Positions 37,883 to 46,909 of a DNA stretch of 46,940 nucleotides are shown here, in pieces. The notes beneath the pieces are model-generated. The model saw nothing but the letters and a program-made list of their open reading frames with translations, did no database searches and was not told the DNA's origin. The stretch lies in assembly GCA_045544455.1 (NCBI GenBank), contig JAZPYZ010000015.1:1-46940 (forward strand). The letters run 5' to 3'. The position numbers were made by a program, and so were the translations under genes. Each line of letters opens with the position of its first letter. Position 1 is the first letter of the stretch. The DNA comes from JAZPYZ01 sp045544455. GTDB lineage: Bacteria > Bacillota > Clostridia > Oscillospirales > Acutalibacteraceae.

Positions 37883-38953
37883 ATGAATATCATCACGGTC
37901 GAAACCGCTACGCCGTACGACATTCGGCAACAACGTGGCATTTTGGCACAAACCGGCGACTGGTGCCGCACCGTTAATCACGGCAGCAAAGCATTGGTCG
38001 TCACCGATTCCAACGTCGGCCCGTTATACGCCGCCGACGTGCAGGCGAGTTTGATCGCCGCCGGATACCAAACCGACGTATTTACTTTCACGGCCGGCGA
38101 ACAAAGCAAAACTCTCGCCACCGTCAACGATATCTACGAGCGCATCGCCGCCAACAACCTGTCGCGTGCCGACTTGCTAGTGGCACTGGGCGGCGGCGTC
38201 ACCGGCGACATGACCGGCTTTGCGGCCGCTACGTGGATGCGCGGCATGGATTTTGTCCAGATCCCGACTACCCTGCTCGCACAGGTCGATTCGTCGGTCG
38301 GGGGCAAAACCGGCGTGGATATTCCGGCCGGTAAAAACCTCGTCGGCGCGTTTTGGCAACCGCGTTTGGTGCTCATGGATGCCGACGTGTTGCAAACCTT
38401 ACCGGCAGACGTGTTTGCCGACGGTATGGCCGAAGTCATCAAAACCGCGTGTATTAAAGACGCGGATTTGTTCGCTAAACTCGAAACCGGCCATATGGAA
38501 GACAAGACCTTTTTAGAAGAGGTTATCGCCGCTTGCGTGTCTATCAAACGCGACGTCGTCGAACGCGACGAACGCGAATCCGGCGAGCGCAAACTGCTCA
38601 ATTTCGGGCATACCATGGGGCATGCGCTTGAGAAACGGTATCATTACGAAACGTTAAGTCACGGCCGCGCGGTCGCGCTCGGCATGTGTATGATCACCGC
38701 CGCCGCCGAACGGCAAGGCTTGTCCAAACCCGGCACCACCGCTCGTATCGAAGCGTTGTTGTTAAAGCATGCACTTCCCACCACCGATCCGGCGACGCCG
38801 GCGGATTGTTTAGCCGGTGTGTTAAACGATAAAAAGCGCACCGGTTCCTCGATCGATCTGGCGTTGATCCGCGAGATCGGGGACGGGTTTGTCCATCGGG
38901 TGGCGGTCTCGGCACTGGCCGATTTTTTCGATATCAAGGAGAATCTGTCATGA
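37883..38953 (+). CDS. aroB: 3-Dehydroquinate synthase
   Basis: A 356-residue NAD- and metal-dependent cyclase. ALGGGVTGDMTGFAAATWMR is the nucleotide signature; IPTTLLAQVDSSVGGKTGVD, the metal ligand region ERDERESGERKLLNFGHT, and MGHALE follow. ATG 37883 is preferred because AGGAG lies at workable spacing; GTG 37871 would overlap it. Eight bases after tyrA; its stop overlaps aroA (ATGA). Confidence 0.96.
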   Translation: MNIITVETATPYDIRQQRGILAQTGDWCRTVNHGSKALVVTDSNVGPLYAADVQASLIAAGYQTDVFTFTAGEQSKTLATVNDIYERIAANNLSRADLLVALGGGVTGDMTGFAAATWMRGMDFVQIPTTLLAQVDSSVGGKTGVDIPAGKNLVGAFWQPRLVLMDADVLQTLPADVFADGMAEVIKTACIKDADLFAKLETGHMEDKTFLEEVIAACVSIKRDVVERDERESGERKLLNFGHTMGHALEKRYHYETLSHGRAVALGMCMITAAAERQGLSKPGTTARIEALLLKHALPTTDPATPADCLAGVLNDKKRTGSSIDLALIREIGDGFVHRVAVSALADFFDIKENLS

Positions 38954-40221
38954 ACATCGCCACCGTTACCGGCGGCCGTATCGCCGGCCGTTTAACACCG
39001 CCCGCGTCGAAATCCGCCGCCCATCGTGCGTTGCTTTGCGCGGCGCTCGCTCAAAGCGGTTCGGTAGACGGCATTCTGCCGTCGGAGGATATGCGCGCCA
39101 CCTTGCGCGGCATGCAGGCAATGGGACTCGTGACCAAATGGGATGGCTCCCGTGTTACCGTCTCGCCAGGCGGAACGCTCACCGACGTGGTCGATTGCGG
39201 CGAAAGCGGATCGACCGTCCGGTTTTTAATCCCGATTTTGGCGGCACTCGGCCGCACCGTCACCTTTACCGGTCACGGGCGTCTGCCATCTCGTCCTCTG
39301 GACATCTATGCTGATCTGCTCCCGGCACATGGCGTGTCGGTTAGCAGTAATCACTTGCCCCTTACCATTTCCGGCCAATTGATCGCCGGTGACTTTACCC
39401 TCGCCGGCAACGTGTCCAGTCAGTTTATCACCGGATTGTTGTATGCGTTGCCGTTGTGCGACGGTGATAGTCGCATCATCCTGACCACGCCGCTGGAATC
39501 GGCCGGTTACGTCCGCATGACCGAAACCGCGCTCGCATCCGCCGGCATTCGCGTCATCCCCGACTACCAAAACGGGCAGATCGTGGGTTGGCACGTTCCG
39601 GGTGGACAAACCTACCGTTCGCAATCCCTCACCGTCGAATCCGATTGGTCACAAGCCGCGTTTCTGTTTGCGGCCGGCGTGCTCGGCGGCAGTTTAACGC
39701 TCGATGGATTGTCGATCGATTCGGCCCAAGGTGATCGCGCGATTGTCGATATTCTGCGCCACATGGGTGCCGATATCACCGAGAAAGGGGACACCTGGCA
39801 GATCGCCGCATCCCGTCTTCACGGCTGCGTGATCGACGCAACCGACGTACCGGACTTGGTTCCGATCTTGTCGGTACTGGCCGCCACCGCCGAAGGGGAA
39901 ACCCGTATCGTCGGGGCCGGTCGAGTCCGTCTTAAAGAAAGTGACCGTCTCGCCGCCATGGCGGACGATCTGAATCGTGTGGGCGGCCGGGTTACCGAAA
40001 CACCGGACGGGTTGGTGATCCAAGGGGTTAATCGGCTTACCGGCGGCACGGTATTGGGTTACAACGACCACCGCATCGTTATGAGTATGGCGGTTGCCGC
40101 ACTGGTTAGCGAAAACCCGATCGTCATCGACCAGGCCGAAAGCGTCGCCAAAAGTTGGCCGCACTTTTTCGAAGATTTTAATCGCATAGGAGGACATGCC
40201 GATGTCATCAATGTGGGGTAA
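38950..40221 (+). CDS. aroA: EPSP synthase (3-phosphoshikimate 1-carboxyvinyltransferase)
   Basis: A 423-residue two-domain enzyme. PASKSAAHRALLCAALAQSG is the shikimate-3-phosphate loop; DCGESGSTVRFLIPIL, GHGRLPSRP and LKESDRLAAMADDL (PEP site) follow. There is a typical Lys/Ser/Arg set but in LPSRP the residue after the glycine/leucine differs from class I enzymes, hinting at a class II-type active site. Overlaps aroB by four bases and aroC by 20. Confidence 0.95.
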   Translation: MNIATVTGGRIAGRLTPPASKSAAHRALLCAALAQSGSVDGILPSEDMRATLRGMQAMGLVTKWDGSRVTVSPGGTLTDVVDCGESGSTVRFLIPILAALGRTVTFTGHGRLPSRPLDIYADLLPAHGVSVSSNHLPLTISGQLIAGDFTLAGNVSSQFITGLLYALPLCDGDSRIILTTPLESAGYVRMTETALASAGIRVIPDYQNGQIVGWHVPGGQTYRSQSLTVESDWSQAAFLFAAGVLGGSLTLDGLSIDSAQGDRAIVDILRHMGADITEKGDTWQIAASRLHGCVIDATDVPDLVPILSVLAATAEGETRIVGAGRVRLKESDRLAAMADDLNRVGGRVTETPDGLVIQGVNRLTGGTVLGYNDHRIVMSMAVAALVSENPIVIDQAESVAKSWPHFFEDFNRIGGHADVINVG

Positions 40222-41284
40222 TCATATCAAACTATCCGTGTTCGGGGAAAGCCACGGACCGGCGATCGGTTGTGTGATCGATGGCCTGCCTGCCGGTATC
40301 CCCATCGACGAAGAAGCGGTCCGGCAACAGATGGCGCGTCGCGCACCCGGCAACGATGCTACCGCCACACCGCGGAAAGAATCCGATCAACCGGAATGGC
40401 TGTCGGGCATGCTCAACGGCCGCACCACCGGTGCCCCGTTAGCGGCCATCATCCGCAACGAAAATACGCGTAGTGCCGACTATGAAGAATTGCGCCGTAT
40501 ACCGCGTCCGTCCCACGCCGACTATCCGGCGACCGTGCGGTACGCCGGTCATCAAGATGTGCGCGGCGGCGGTCATTTCAGCGGTCGACTCACCGCTCCG
40601 ATCGTGTTCGCCGGTGCGATTTGCCGCCAGATTTTACAACAGCGCGGTGTCGAAATCGGCGGCCATATTTTGCAGATCGCCGATGTTTGCGATACGGCGT
40701 TTGCCGATACCGTCACACCGGACGAATGTCGCCGCCTTTCGGCGATGTCGTTTCCATTGCTTAACACCGACAACGAAACGGCCATGCGTGCCGCCGTTGC
40801 CGATGCGCGCGCGATGGGTGACAGTGTTGGCGGCGTGATCGAACTGGCGGCCGTGGGCCTGCCGGCCGGACTGGGCAACCCGATGTTCGGCGGCGTCGAA
40901 AACGTGCTCTCATCGTTGTTGTTTGGGGTACCGGCGGTCAAAGGGATCGCGTTCGGCGCCGGATTTGATCTTGCCTCTATGCGCGGCAGCGAGGCCAACG
41001 ACGGCTACCGGTTCGAAAACGGGACTGTGACACCCATCACCAACCATAACGGCGGCATCCTCGGCGGTATCACCACCGGTGCACCGGTGGTGTTGCGCGC
41101 CGTCATCAAACCCACCCCGTCGATCGCTCTGCCGCAACCGTCGGTCGACCTGCAAACCGGTGAAAACACCGAACTGTTGGTACGCGGCCGCCACGATCCG
41201 TGTATCGTGCCTCGCGCGGTACCGGTTCTCGAAGCCGCCTGCGCGATCGGCCTGTTGGATATTTGGGAGGGAACACGCCGATGA
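40202..41284 (+). CDS. aroC: Chorismate synthase
   Basis: A 360-residue FMN enzyme. GESHGPAIGCVIDGLPAG is the first signature; RPSHADYPATVRYAGHQDVR near 105 and GGILGGITTGAPVVLRAVIK near 280 are the others. ATG 40202 is chosen: AGGAGG (40190-40195 region) is about eight bases away, while ATG 40196 is too close. The stop overlaps the pheA start (ATGA). Confidence 0.96.
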   Translation: MSSMWGNHIKLSVFGESHGPAIGCVIDGLPAGIPIDEEAVRQQMARRAPGNDATATPRKESDQPEWLSGMLNGRTTGAPLAAIIRNENTRSADYEELRRIPRPSHADYPATVRYAGHQDVRGGGHFSGRLTAPIVFAGAICRQILQQRGVEIGGHILQIADVCDTAFADTVTPDECRRLSAMSFPLLNTDNETAMRAAVADARAMGDSVGGVIELAAVGLPAGLGNPMFGGVENVLSSLLFGVPAVKGIAFGAGFDLASMRGSEANDGYRFENGTVTPITNHNGGILGGITTGAPVVLRAVIKPTPSIALPQPSVDLQTGENTELLVRGRHDPCIVPRAVPVLEAACAIGLLDIWEGTRR

Positions 41285-42408
41285 TGGATCTGTCTGATAT
41301 CCGCCGCGAGATCGATGCGGTCGATGAACAACTGTGTGCCTTGTTGGATCGACGCACCGCCTTGTCCGAACAGGTCGCAATTTATAAAGCCGCCAACAAC
41401 ATACCGGTCCTCAACGCCGTGCGTGAGCAAGAAGTTATGGATAAAGCGGCCGCCCGGTGTCATCCCGATAACGCCGGTACCGCCCGGTTGGTGCTCGGCA
41501 CCATTATGGACGCCTCGCGCGCGTTGCAACATCGCCGTCTGCAAAGCGGCAAAGCCTTGCGCGACCAACTGGCAAACGCCAAAACTGAACTGCGAAAAGC
41601 ACCGCGCGTCATCTGCCAAGGTTGTGCCGGCGCTTACTCGCACCAAGCGGCAACGCGCCTGTTTGCCGATGGAACGCCGACGTTTGTCAAAACGTTTGAA
41701 CAGGTATTCACCGCCGTCGAAAACGGGCAAGCCGATTACGGTGTTCTCCCGATCGAAAACTCGTTTGGCGGTTCGGTCCAGGACGTGTACGACCTGTTGC
41801 TCGAACACCGCTTTTCCATCGTTGCCGCGGTGGAACTGCCGGTTGAACATTGTTTAGTCGCCTGTCCCGGCACCGCTATCCACCAAGTTCAAACGGTGTA
41901 TTCCAAAGAACAGGCACTCGAACAATGTGACCGGTTCTTAGCCGATCACGATTGGGAACTGCACCCGTACGCCAACACCGCGTTGGCTGCGAAAATGGTG
42001 GCCGAACGGCAAGATCCGACCATCGCCGCTGTCGCATCGCGTCAAGCGGCCGAATTGTACGGACTTCAAGTGTTGGCCGAAAACATCCAAACCAACGATC
42101 ATAACGTCACTCGGTTTATCGCCATTGCGAATGAACTGGTAATCACGCCGGACGCCAACCGCGTCAGCGTGATGTTCACCCAACCGCACACCGCCGGCTC
42201 GTTGTACCGCATGCTCGGCCAATTTTTCCGCGTAGGGATGAACCTGACCAAGATCGAAAGCCGTCCGTTACGCAGTCAGAATTTCCAATACGTGTTTTAT
42301 CTCGATTTCGAATCCACGCCCCATCGGCCCGATACGCGTGAACTGCTTTGTGCATTGTCGGAAGAAACCGAGGTCTTTACGCTTCTGGGCGGCTACAAAG
42401 AATCGTAA
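41281..42408 (+). CDS. pheA: Bifunctional chorismate mutase/prephenate dehydratase
   Basis: A 375-residue P-protein. Residues 1-90 are an AroQ mutase (DIRREIDAVDEQLCALLDRR); the dehydratase follows (CQGCAGAYSHQAATRLF, DYGVLPIENSFGGSVQDVYD, TRFIAIA); the C-terminal ACT domain (AGSLYRMLGQFFRVGMNLTK, ESRPLRSQNFQYVFYLDFE) is the phenylalanine sensor. GGGAGGG precedes ATG 41281. It is the last gene of the operon, so the leader governs both the Tyr and Phe branches. No shikimate kinase (aroK), aroD or aroE is in this unit. Confidence 0.96.
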   Translation: MMDLSDIRREIDAVDEQLCALLDRRTALSEQVAIYKAANNIPVLNAVREQEVMDKAAARCHPDNAGTARLVLGTIMDASRALQHRRLQSGKALRDQLANAKTELRKAPRVICQGCAGAYSHQAATRLFADGTPTFVKTFEQVFTAVENGQADYGVLPIENSFGGSVQDVYDLLLEHRFSIVAAVELPVEHCLVACPGTAIHQVQTVYSKEQALEQCDRFLADHDWELHPYANTALAAKMVAERQDPTIAAVASRQAAELYGLQVLAENIQTNDHNVTRFIAIANELVITPDANRVSVMFTQPHTAGSLYRMLGQFFRVGMNLTKIESRPLRSQNFQYVFYLDFESTPHRPDTRELLCALSEETEVFTLLGGYKES

Positions 42409-42416
42409 CGTATATC

Positions 42417-42458
42417 AGTCAGTTCGAAACCATCCTGACTTAAAACAAAACTACGGAG
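42417..42458 (+). promoter_or_regulatory. PreQ1-I-like riboswitch
   Basis: AGTCAG (42417-42422) pairs with CTGACT (42435-42440) around a 12-base loop containing AAACC; then the A-rich tail TAAAACAAAACTA runs into CGGAGG, the ribosome site of queT. The short stem, C-containing loop and A-rich tail with a CC-GG pseudoknot onto the Shine-Dalgarno fit the class I preQ1 fold, close to the Thermoanaerobacter example. Confidence 0.62.
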
Positions 42459-42468
42459 GCGTATCGTT

Positions 42469-42987
42469 ATGAAAATCCAATATTCGTTGAAATCTATGGC
42501 AACGGCATCGGTCATCGCTGCGTTATACGTGGCGTTGACTTTGTCGTTGCCGTTTTTATCGTTCGGCGCGGTACAATGCCGTATCGCCGAAGCGCTTACC
42601 ATCCTGCCGGCTCTCACGCCGGTCGCCATTCCCGGTCTTGCGATCGGGTGCGCCGTGTCCAACCTGTTTGGTATGGCCGCCAGTCCTGTGGGCGCCTGGG
42701 ATATCCTCATCGGCACGTCTGCCACGTTACTTGCCGCTGTTTTATCGTATCGGCTTCGTGCCGTGCAGATAAAAGGTGTGCCGATTTTATCGGCACTGGC
42801 ACCGGTCGTGTGCAACGCGATCATCGTCGGCGGCGAACTGGCTTTGTTGGTACCCGGTGCCGGCCCTCTTGTGTTTGTGATCACCATGTTACAGGTTGCC
42901 GCCGGCGAGGCAGTCGCCTGTTTGGTGTTGGGATTACCCTTATATGCGGCGATCCGTCGCACCAACACGTTGCAACGGTTCTTGTAA
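42469..42987 (+). CDS. queT: QueT-family queuosine precursor transporter
   Basis: A 172-residue membrane protein with about five helices. FGAVQCRIAEALTILPALTP and GLAIGCAVSNLFGMAASPVG are hallmarks of QueT (ECF-type S component or stand-alone carrier) for preQ1/preQ0. CGGAGG precedes ATG 42469, within a preQ1-I-like structure. It sits 60 bases after pheA and may be read from the aro promoter as well. Confidence 0.92.
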   Translation: MKIQYSLKSMATASVIAALYVALTLSLPFLSFGAVQCRIAEALTILPALTPVAIPGLAIGCAVSNLFGMAASPVGAWDILIGTSATLLAAVLSYRLRAVQIKGVPILSALAPVVCNAIIVGGELALLVPGAGPLVFVITMLQVAAGEAVACLVLGLPLYAAIRRTNTLQRFL

Positions 42988-43012
42988 CCACCGGTCGCTT
43001 ATCGTCGAAAAA

Positions 43013-43041
43013 TTGACAAACCGGTCGTATTTCGGTATAAT
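43013..43041 (+). promoter_or_regulatory. Promoter of the E2-like gene
   Basis: TTGACA (43013-43018), 17 bases, TATAAT (43036-43041): full consensus. Confidence 0.85.
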
Positions 43042-43092
43042 AAAACAGTTGAGTGAAGGAACTAGGTATTTTGATAAGGGAGAGTGGATGTT

Positions 43093-43983
43093 ATGTCTAC
43101 CCAAAAACGCAAACGCCGCTTCGGCGATCGTCCCGATGGGCGCAAGGTGCGGACCTTGTACCCCATGTCGCGCATTTCCGGTTTTTTCATGCCGGACCGT
43201 TCGGGCGCGTGTAACCAAATTCGTGATAGTTTTCCGTTGGAAGAAGTGGAAAAATATATTCGCCAAAAACGCCGCGATGGGTTAACCAATTTCGGTATGT
43301 TGCACGTTTTTTTAGCCACCTATATCCGTGCGGTATCGCAACGCCCGGCCCTCAATCGGTTTTTCTCCGGCCAAACGGTGTTCGCGCGCAACGATATCGA
43401 GATCGCCATGACCATTAAAAAGGAAATGACGCTCGAAGCACCCGACACGTGCATCAAAGTGGTGTTTGAGCCGGATTGCACCGCCGAAGACGTGTATAAT
43501 CGGTTTAACCAAGCGGTCATGGAATACAAGCAAAACAATTCAGGTGACGAAAGCGATTTTGATTCCACCGCCCGGATTCTCAACTATATTCCGCGCCTGG
43601 TATTGAAATTTGTGGTGTGGCTTCTCAAATTACTGGATTATTTCGGCTTGTTACCGAAATTCTTGCTCAAAGTCAGTCCGTTCCACGCATCGATGTTCAT
43701 TACCTCGATGGGTTCGCTCGGCATTCCGCCGATCTACCACCACCTGTACAATTTCGGCAACGTGCCGGTGTTTATCTCGTACGGGGCGAAACGCGCCGTC
43801 AACGAGGTTCAGCGCGACGGCACGGTGGTGCGCCGCAAATATATGGATTTTACCGTTGTCACGGACGAACGCATTTGCGACGGATACTATTTTGCCTCGG
43901 CGTTGCGCTTAATGCGTTCGATCATGGATGATCCGGCGCAACTCGATATGCCGCCGAAAGAGGTTGTGGAAGATATTCCGTAA
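43093..43983 (+). CDS. Stand-alone 2-oxoacid dehydrogenase E2/CAT-type acyltransferase
   Basis: A 296-residue protein with the fold of the E2 catalytic domain and chloramphenicol acetyltransferase but no lipoyl or E3-binding domain. KRKRRFGDRPDGRKVRTLYP at the start, LHVFLATYIRAVSQRPALNR and FITSMGSLGIPPIYHHLYN are typical of a Firmicutes group of unknown function. The usual catalytic HHxxxDG of E2 is not obvious: the YHHLYNFG segment is the nearest, and lacks the Asp-Gly. So it may not be an active acyltransferase. ATG 43093 follows GGGAGAG. Own promoter and terminator. Confidence 0.8.
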   Translation: MSTQKRKRRFGDRPDGRKVRTLYPMSRISGFFMPDRSGACNQIRDSFPLEEVEKYIRQKRRDGLTNFGMLHVFLATYIRAVSQRPALNRFFSGQTVFARNDIEIAMTIKKEMTLEAPDTCIKVVFEPDCTAEDVYNRFNQAVMEYKQNNSGDESDFDSTARILNYIPRLVLKFVVWLLKLLDYFGLLPKFLLKVSPFHASMFITSMGSLGIPPIYHHLYNFGNVPVFISYGAKRAVNEVQRDGTVVRRKYMDFTVVTDERICDGYYFASALRLMRSIMDDPAQLDMPPKEVVEDIP

Positions 43984-43986
43984 TAG

Positions 43987-44022
43987 AAAAAAACAGGTTT
44001 CGCATGCGAAACCTGTTTTTTT
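43987..44022 (+). terminator. Intrinsic terminator
   Basis: AAAAAACAGGTTTCGC / GCGAAACCTGTTTTTTT, with an ATGC-centred loop. Confidence 0.88.
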
Positions 44023-44053
44023 GTATCTTGTTTGTAAAAAATAGGAAAACCCA

Positions 44054-44082
44054 TTGTTTTTTTGCGGACAGTATGATAAAAT
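44054..44082 (+). promoter_or_regulatory. Promoter of the P-type ATPase gene
   Basis: TTGTTT (44054-44059), 17 bases, TAAAAT (44077-44082); TATGAT at 44072 is an alternative -10. Confidence 0.55.
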
Positions 44083-44094
44083 AAAATCAACTTA

Positions 44095-44185
44095 ATGAGG
44101 GAGTAGCGAGCGCGATCATGGTTGCGTAGCAAGTCAACATCTTGGCCGATCCTCGGTCTGGCTTGCTTTAATTTGCGAGACTCAT
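44095..44185 (+). promoter_or_regulatory. yybP-ykoY (Mn2+) riboswitch
   Basis: ATGAGGGAGTAGCG at the 5' side and GCGAGACTCAT at the 3' side are the two conserved internal-loop strands; ATGAG pairs with CTCAT as P1. Between them AGCAAG / CTTGCT and GGCCGA / TCGGTC form the inner arm. The class senses Mn2+ and turns on exporters. A terminator follows at 44237. Confidence 0.77.
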
Positions 44186-44236
44186 GTGTCACGGCGCGGC
44201 TATGCACAGAGTCTGGCAATGCTTTTGTCTGTACTC

Positions 44237-44274
44237 GAGTATAGCCAACACCGGCTATACTCTTTTATTTTTTT
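44237..44274 (+). terminator. Riboswitch expression-platform terminator
   Basis: GAGTATAGCC / GGCTATACTC around AACACC, then TTTTATTTTTTT, directly before the AGGAGG of the ATPase gene. Confidence 0.8.
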
Positions 44275-44288
44275 AGGAGGGAATTGAC

Positions 44289-46901
44289 TTGTCAGCACAC
44301 GATCAATCCAAACAAGACGTTGTGGCGATGTTGCACTCTAACGTCGAAACCGGCCTTACCGCCGACCAGGTGACCGACCTGCAGGCCACGTACGGCCCCA
44401 ACAAATTGAAGGAGAAAAAGAAAAAGACCAATTGGCAACGCTTTTTAGATCAGTTCAAAGACGTCATGATCTTGATTTTGTTGGCGGCGGCCGTGGTTTC
44501 GTTTGTCATTGCCTGTGTCGAACAAAACCCGATGGAATTTTTCGAACCGGCTTTGATCCTGCTCATTGTGGTGCTAAACGCCATTATGGGCGTGATCCAA
44601 GAAAGTAAAGCCGAAAAAGCGCTCGACGCGTTGAAAAATATGTCGGCACCGCACGCGCGCGTCTTGCGTGATGGGGAGGAGAAGATCATCGATGCGGCTG
44701 ATCTGGTCGTCGGCGATATCATCCGCCTCGAAGCCGGTGACTTTGTACCGGCAGACGCCAGACTGTTGCACAGCGTCAGCCTGAAAAGCGAAGAATCCGC
44801 CCTCACCGGTGAATCGGTTCCGACTGAAAAGGATGCCGAAGCCGTAGTGGCGTTGGATGCCCCGCTTGGTGACCGCCACAACATGGTGTTCTCGGGCTGC
44901 AGCATTACCTATGGTACCGCTACGGCGGTGGTCACCGCCATCGGCATGGATACCGAAATGGGCAAGATTGCAAACCTGCTCGATAACGAAACCGAAACCC
45001 AAACGCCGCTTCAGGAAAAACTGGCGAATTTGGGCAAATATCTCGGTATCGTGGCCTTGGTCGCGTGCGCGATCGTGTTTGTGGTTGGTCTGCTCAACGA
45101 CATTGCACCGTTGGAAATCTTTATGACGGCGGTATCGTTGGCGGTATCCGCCATTCCGGAAGGCTTGCCGGCTATCGTCACGGTGGTGTTGTCCATCGGG
45201 GTACAACGCATGGTCAAACGCAACGCGCTCATTCGCCGTTTGCCGGCGGTCGAAACGTTGGGTAGCGCGTCGATCATCTGCTCGGATAAAACCGGTACCC
45301 TCACCCAAAATCGCATGACGCTGGTCAAACTTTATACCGATGGTGGTGATACCGAAGCGGTAGGCGATACCGTGTCGGACGCGGCGAAAGCCTTGTTGGC
45401 GCACGGTTCGCTTTGTTGCGATGGCTCGGTGGTGTTCCATGGGGAAGAAGAAACCCACATTGGCGATCCCACCGAAACTGCTATCGTGCTCGCGGCACAT
45501 AAAGCGGGCATGCCCAACGACGACTTAAACAAACGTTATCCGCGTTTGGCGGAAATCCCGTTCGATTCCGACCGTAAACTCATGACCACCGTCAACCGCA
45601 TCGGCGATCGTCTGATCGTCATTGTTAAAGGTGCATTCGACGTCATGGCCGCCCGGTGCGTCCAAGGGGATATCGAAACCGCGAAACGTATCAACGAAGA
45701 GATGAGCCGTGACGCCTTGCGCGTACTGGCCGTCGCCTATAAAGAAATTACCACCCTGCCCGACAACCCCACCTCGGATCAACTCGAAACCGATTTGGTG
45801 TTCATGGGCTTGCTCGGTATGATCGATCCGCCTCGTCCGGAAGCAAAAGCCGCGGTTGCCACCTGCCGTAAAGCCGGCATCAAACCGGTGATGATCACCG
45901 GTGACCACGTGGTTACCGCCTCGGCCATTGCCAAAGAACTCGGCATTTTGGAAGATGGCGACCGCGCCATCACCGGTGCCGAACTCGATGCCATGACCGA
46001 TACCGAACTCGACGCACAGGTCGAACAAATTTCGGTCTATGCGCGTGTATCGCCCGAAAACAAAATCCGCATTGTCAAAGCCTGGCAACGCAAAGGTCAA
46101 GTGGTGTCGATGACCGGCGACGGTGTCAACGACGCGCCGGCTCTGAAAGCCGCCGACATCGGTTGCGCGATGGGCATCACCGGTACCGACGTGGCGAAAT
46201 CGGCCGCCGACATGACCTTGACCGATGACAACTTTGCCACCATCGTGGACGCCGTTCACGAAGGGCGCGGCATCTATGCCCACATCAAAAAGGTGGTCGG
46301 CTTCCTGCTCGGCACCAATATCGGCGAAGTCATCACCGTGTTTGTCGCGATGTTGTTGTGGCACAAAACGCCGTTGCTGTCGATGCAACTGTTGTGGATC
46401 AACCTCGTAACCGATAGTTTGCCGGCCATCGCGCTTGGTATGGAAGCGGTCGAATCGGATGTCATGAACAAACCGCCTAAACCGAAAAACGAAGGCATCT
46501 TCGCGCATGGTCTCGGCGTGCGTGTGGTTCTGCAAGGTTGTATGTTCGGTCTCTTATCGCTGATTGCGTTCTGGCTCGGTTGGCAAGGCAACGATGCCAA
46601 CATGGCACAAGGACAAACGATGGCGTTCATCGTGCTTGCCATGTCGCAGATCGTGCAGGCGTATAACATGCGGTCCGAACACTCGCTGTTCAAAATTGGC
46701 CCGTTCACCAACCGTACCCTTAACCTGGCGGCTATCGGCACCGTGGTGCTCACGTCGTTGGTCCTGCTCACGCCGGCCCGCCTGGCGTTCGGTTTAACGC
46801 TGATGCCGTGGTATATGTATCTCGAAGCGATTGGCCTGTTCTTGGTCCCGTTTGTGGTGATGGAACTGTCCAAACTCCTCGGATTCATTCGTCATAAATA
46901 A
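44289..46901 (+). CDS. P-type cation ATPase (P2A; probable Mn2+/Ca2+ exporter)
   Basis: An 870-residue ten-helix pump. Order of motifs: an N-terminal cation-ATPase domain, TGES near residue 174 (actuator), AIPEGLPAIVTVVLSIG near 295 (helix 4 ion site), CSDKTGTLTQ with the phosphorylated Asp near 333, KGAFDVM near 445 (nucleotide site), DPPRPEA near 516, TGDGVNDAPALKAADIG near 608, and the C-terminal cation domain. PEGL in helix 4 and the long form place it with the SERCA/PMR1-like group, which moves Ca2+ and Mn2+. The upstream Mn2+ riboswitch favours manganese export. The start is TTG 44289 after AGGAGG. Confidence 0.95.
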   Translation: MSAHDQSKQDVVAMLHSNVETGLTADQVTDLQATYGPNKLKEKKKKTNWQRFLDQFKDVMILILLAAAVVSFVIACVEQNPMEFFEPALILLIVVLNAIMGVIQESKAEKALDALKNMSAPHARVLRDGEEKIIDAADLVVGDIIRLEAGDFVPADARLLHSVSLKSEESALTGESVPTEKDAEAVVALDAPLGDRHNMVFSGCSITYGTATAVVTAIGMDTEMGKIANLLDNETETQTPLQEKLANLGKYLGIVALVACAIVFVVGLLNDIAPLEIFMTAVSLAVSAIPEGLPAIVTVVLSIGVQRMVKRNALIRRLPAVETLGSASIICSDKTGTLTQNRMTLVKLYTDGGDTEAVGDTVSDAAKALLAHGSLCCDGSVVFHGEEETHIGDPTETAIVLAAHKAGMPNDDLNKRYPRLAEIPFDSDRKLMTTVNRIGDRLIVIVKGAFDVMAARCVQGDIETAKRINEEMSRDALRVLAVAYKEITTLPDNPTSDQLETDLVFMGLLGMIDPPRPEAKAAVATCRKAGIKPVMITGDHVVTASAIAKELGILEDGDRAITGAELDAMTDTELDAQVEQISVYARVSPENKIRIVKAWQRKGQVVSMTGDGVNDAPALKAADIGCAMGITGTDVAKSAADMTLTDDNFATIVDAVHEGRGIYAHIKKVVGFLLGTNIGEVITVFVAMLLWHKTPLLSMQLLWINLVTDSLPAIALGMEAVESDVMNKPPKPKNEGIFAHGLGVRVVLQGCMFGLLSLIAFWLGWQGNDANMAQGQTMAFIVLAMSQIVQAYNMRSEHSLFKIGPFTNRTLNLAAIGTVVLTSLVLLTPARLAFGLTLMPWYMYLEAIGLFLVPFVVMELSKLLGFIRHK

Positions 46902-46909
46902 GTCCACAT

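Noticed and set aside
45525..46535. 336-codon minus-strand frame over the P-type ATPase
   Set aside because: Reverse shadow of the ATPase; no start signal and no family resemblance.
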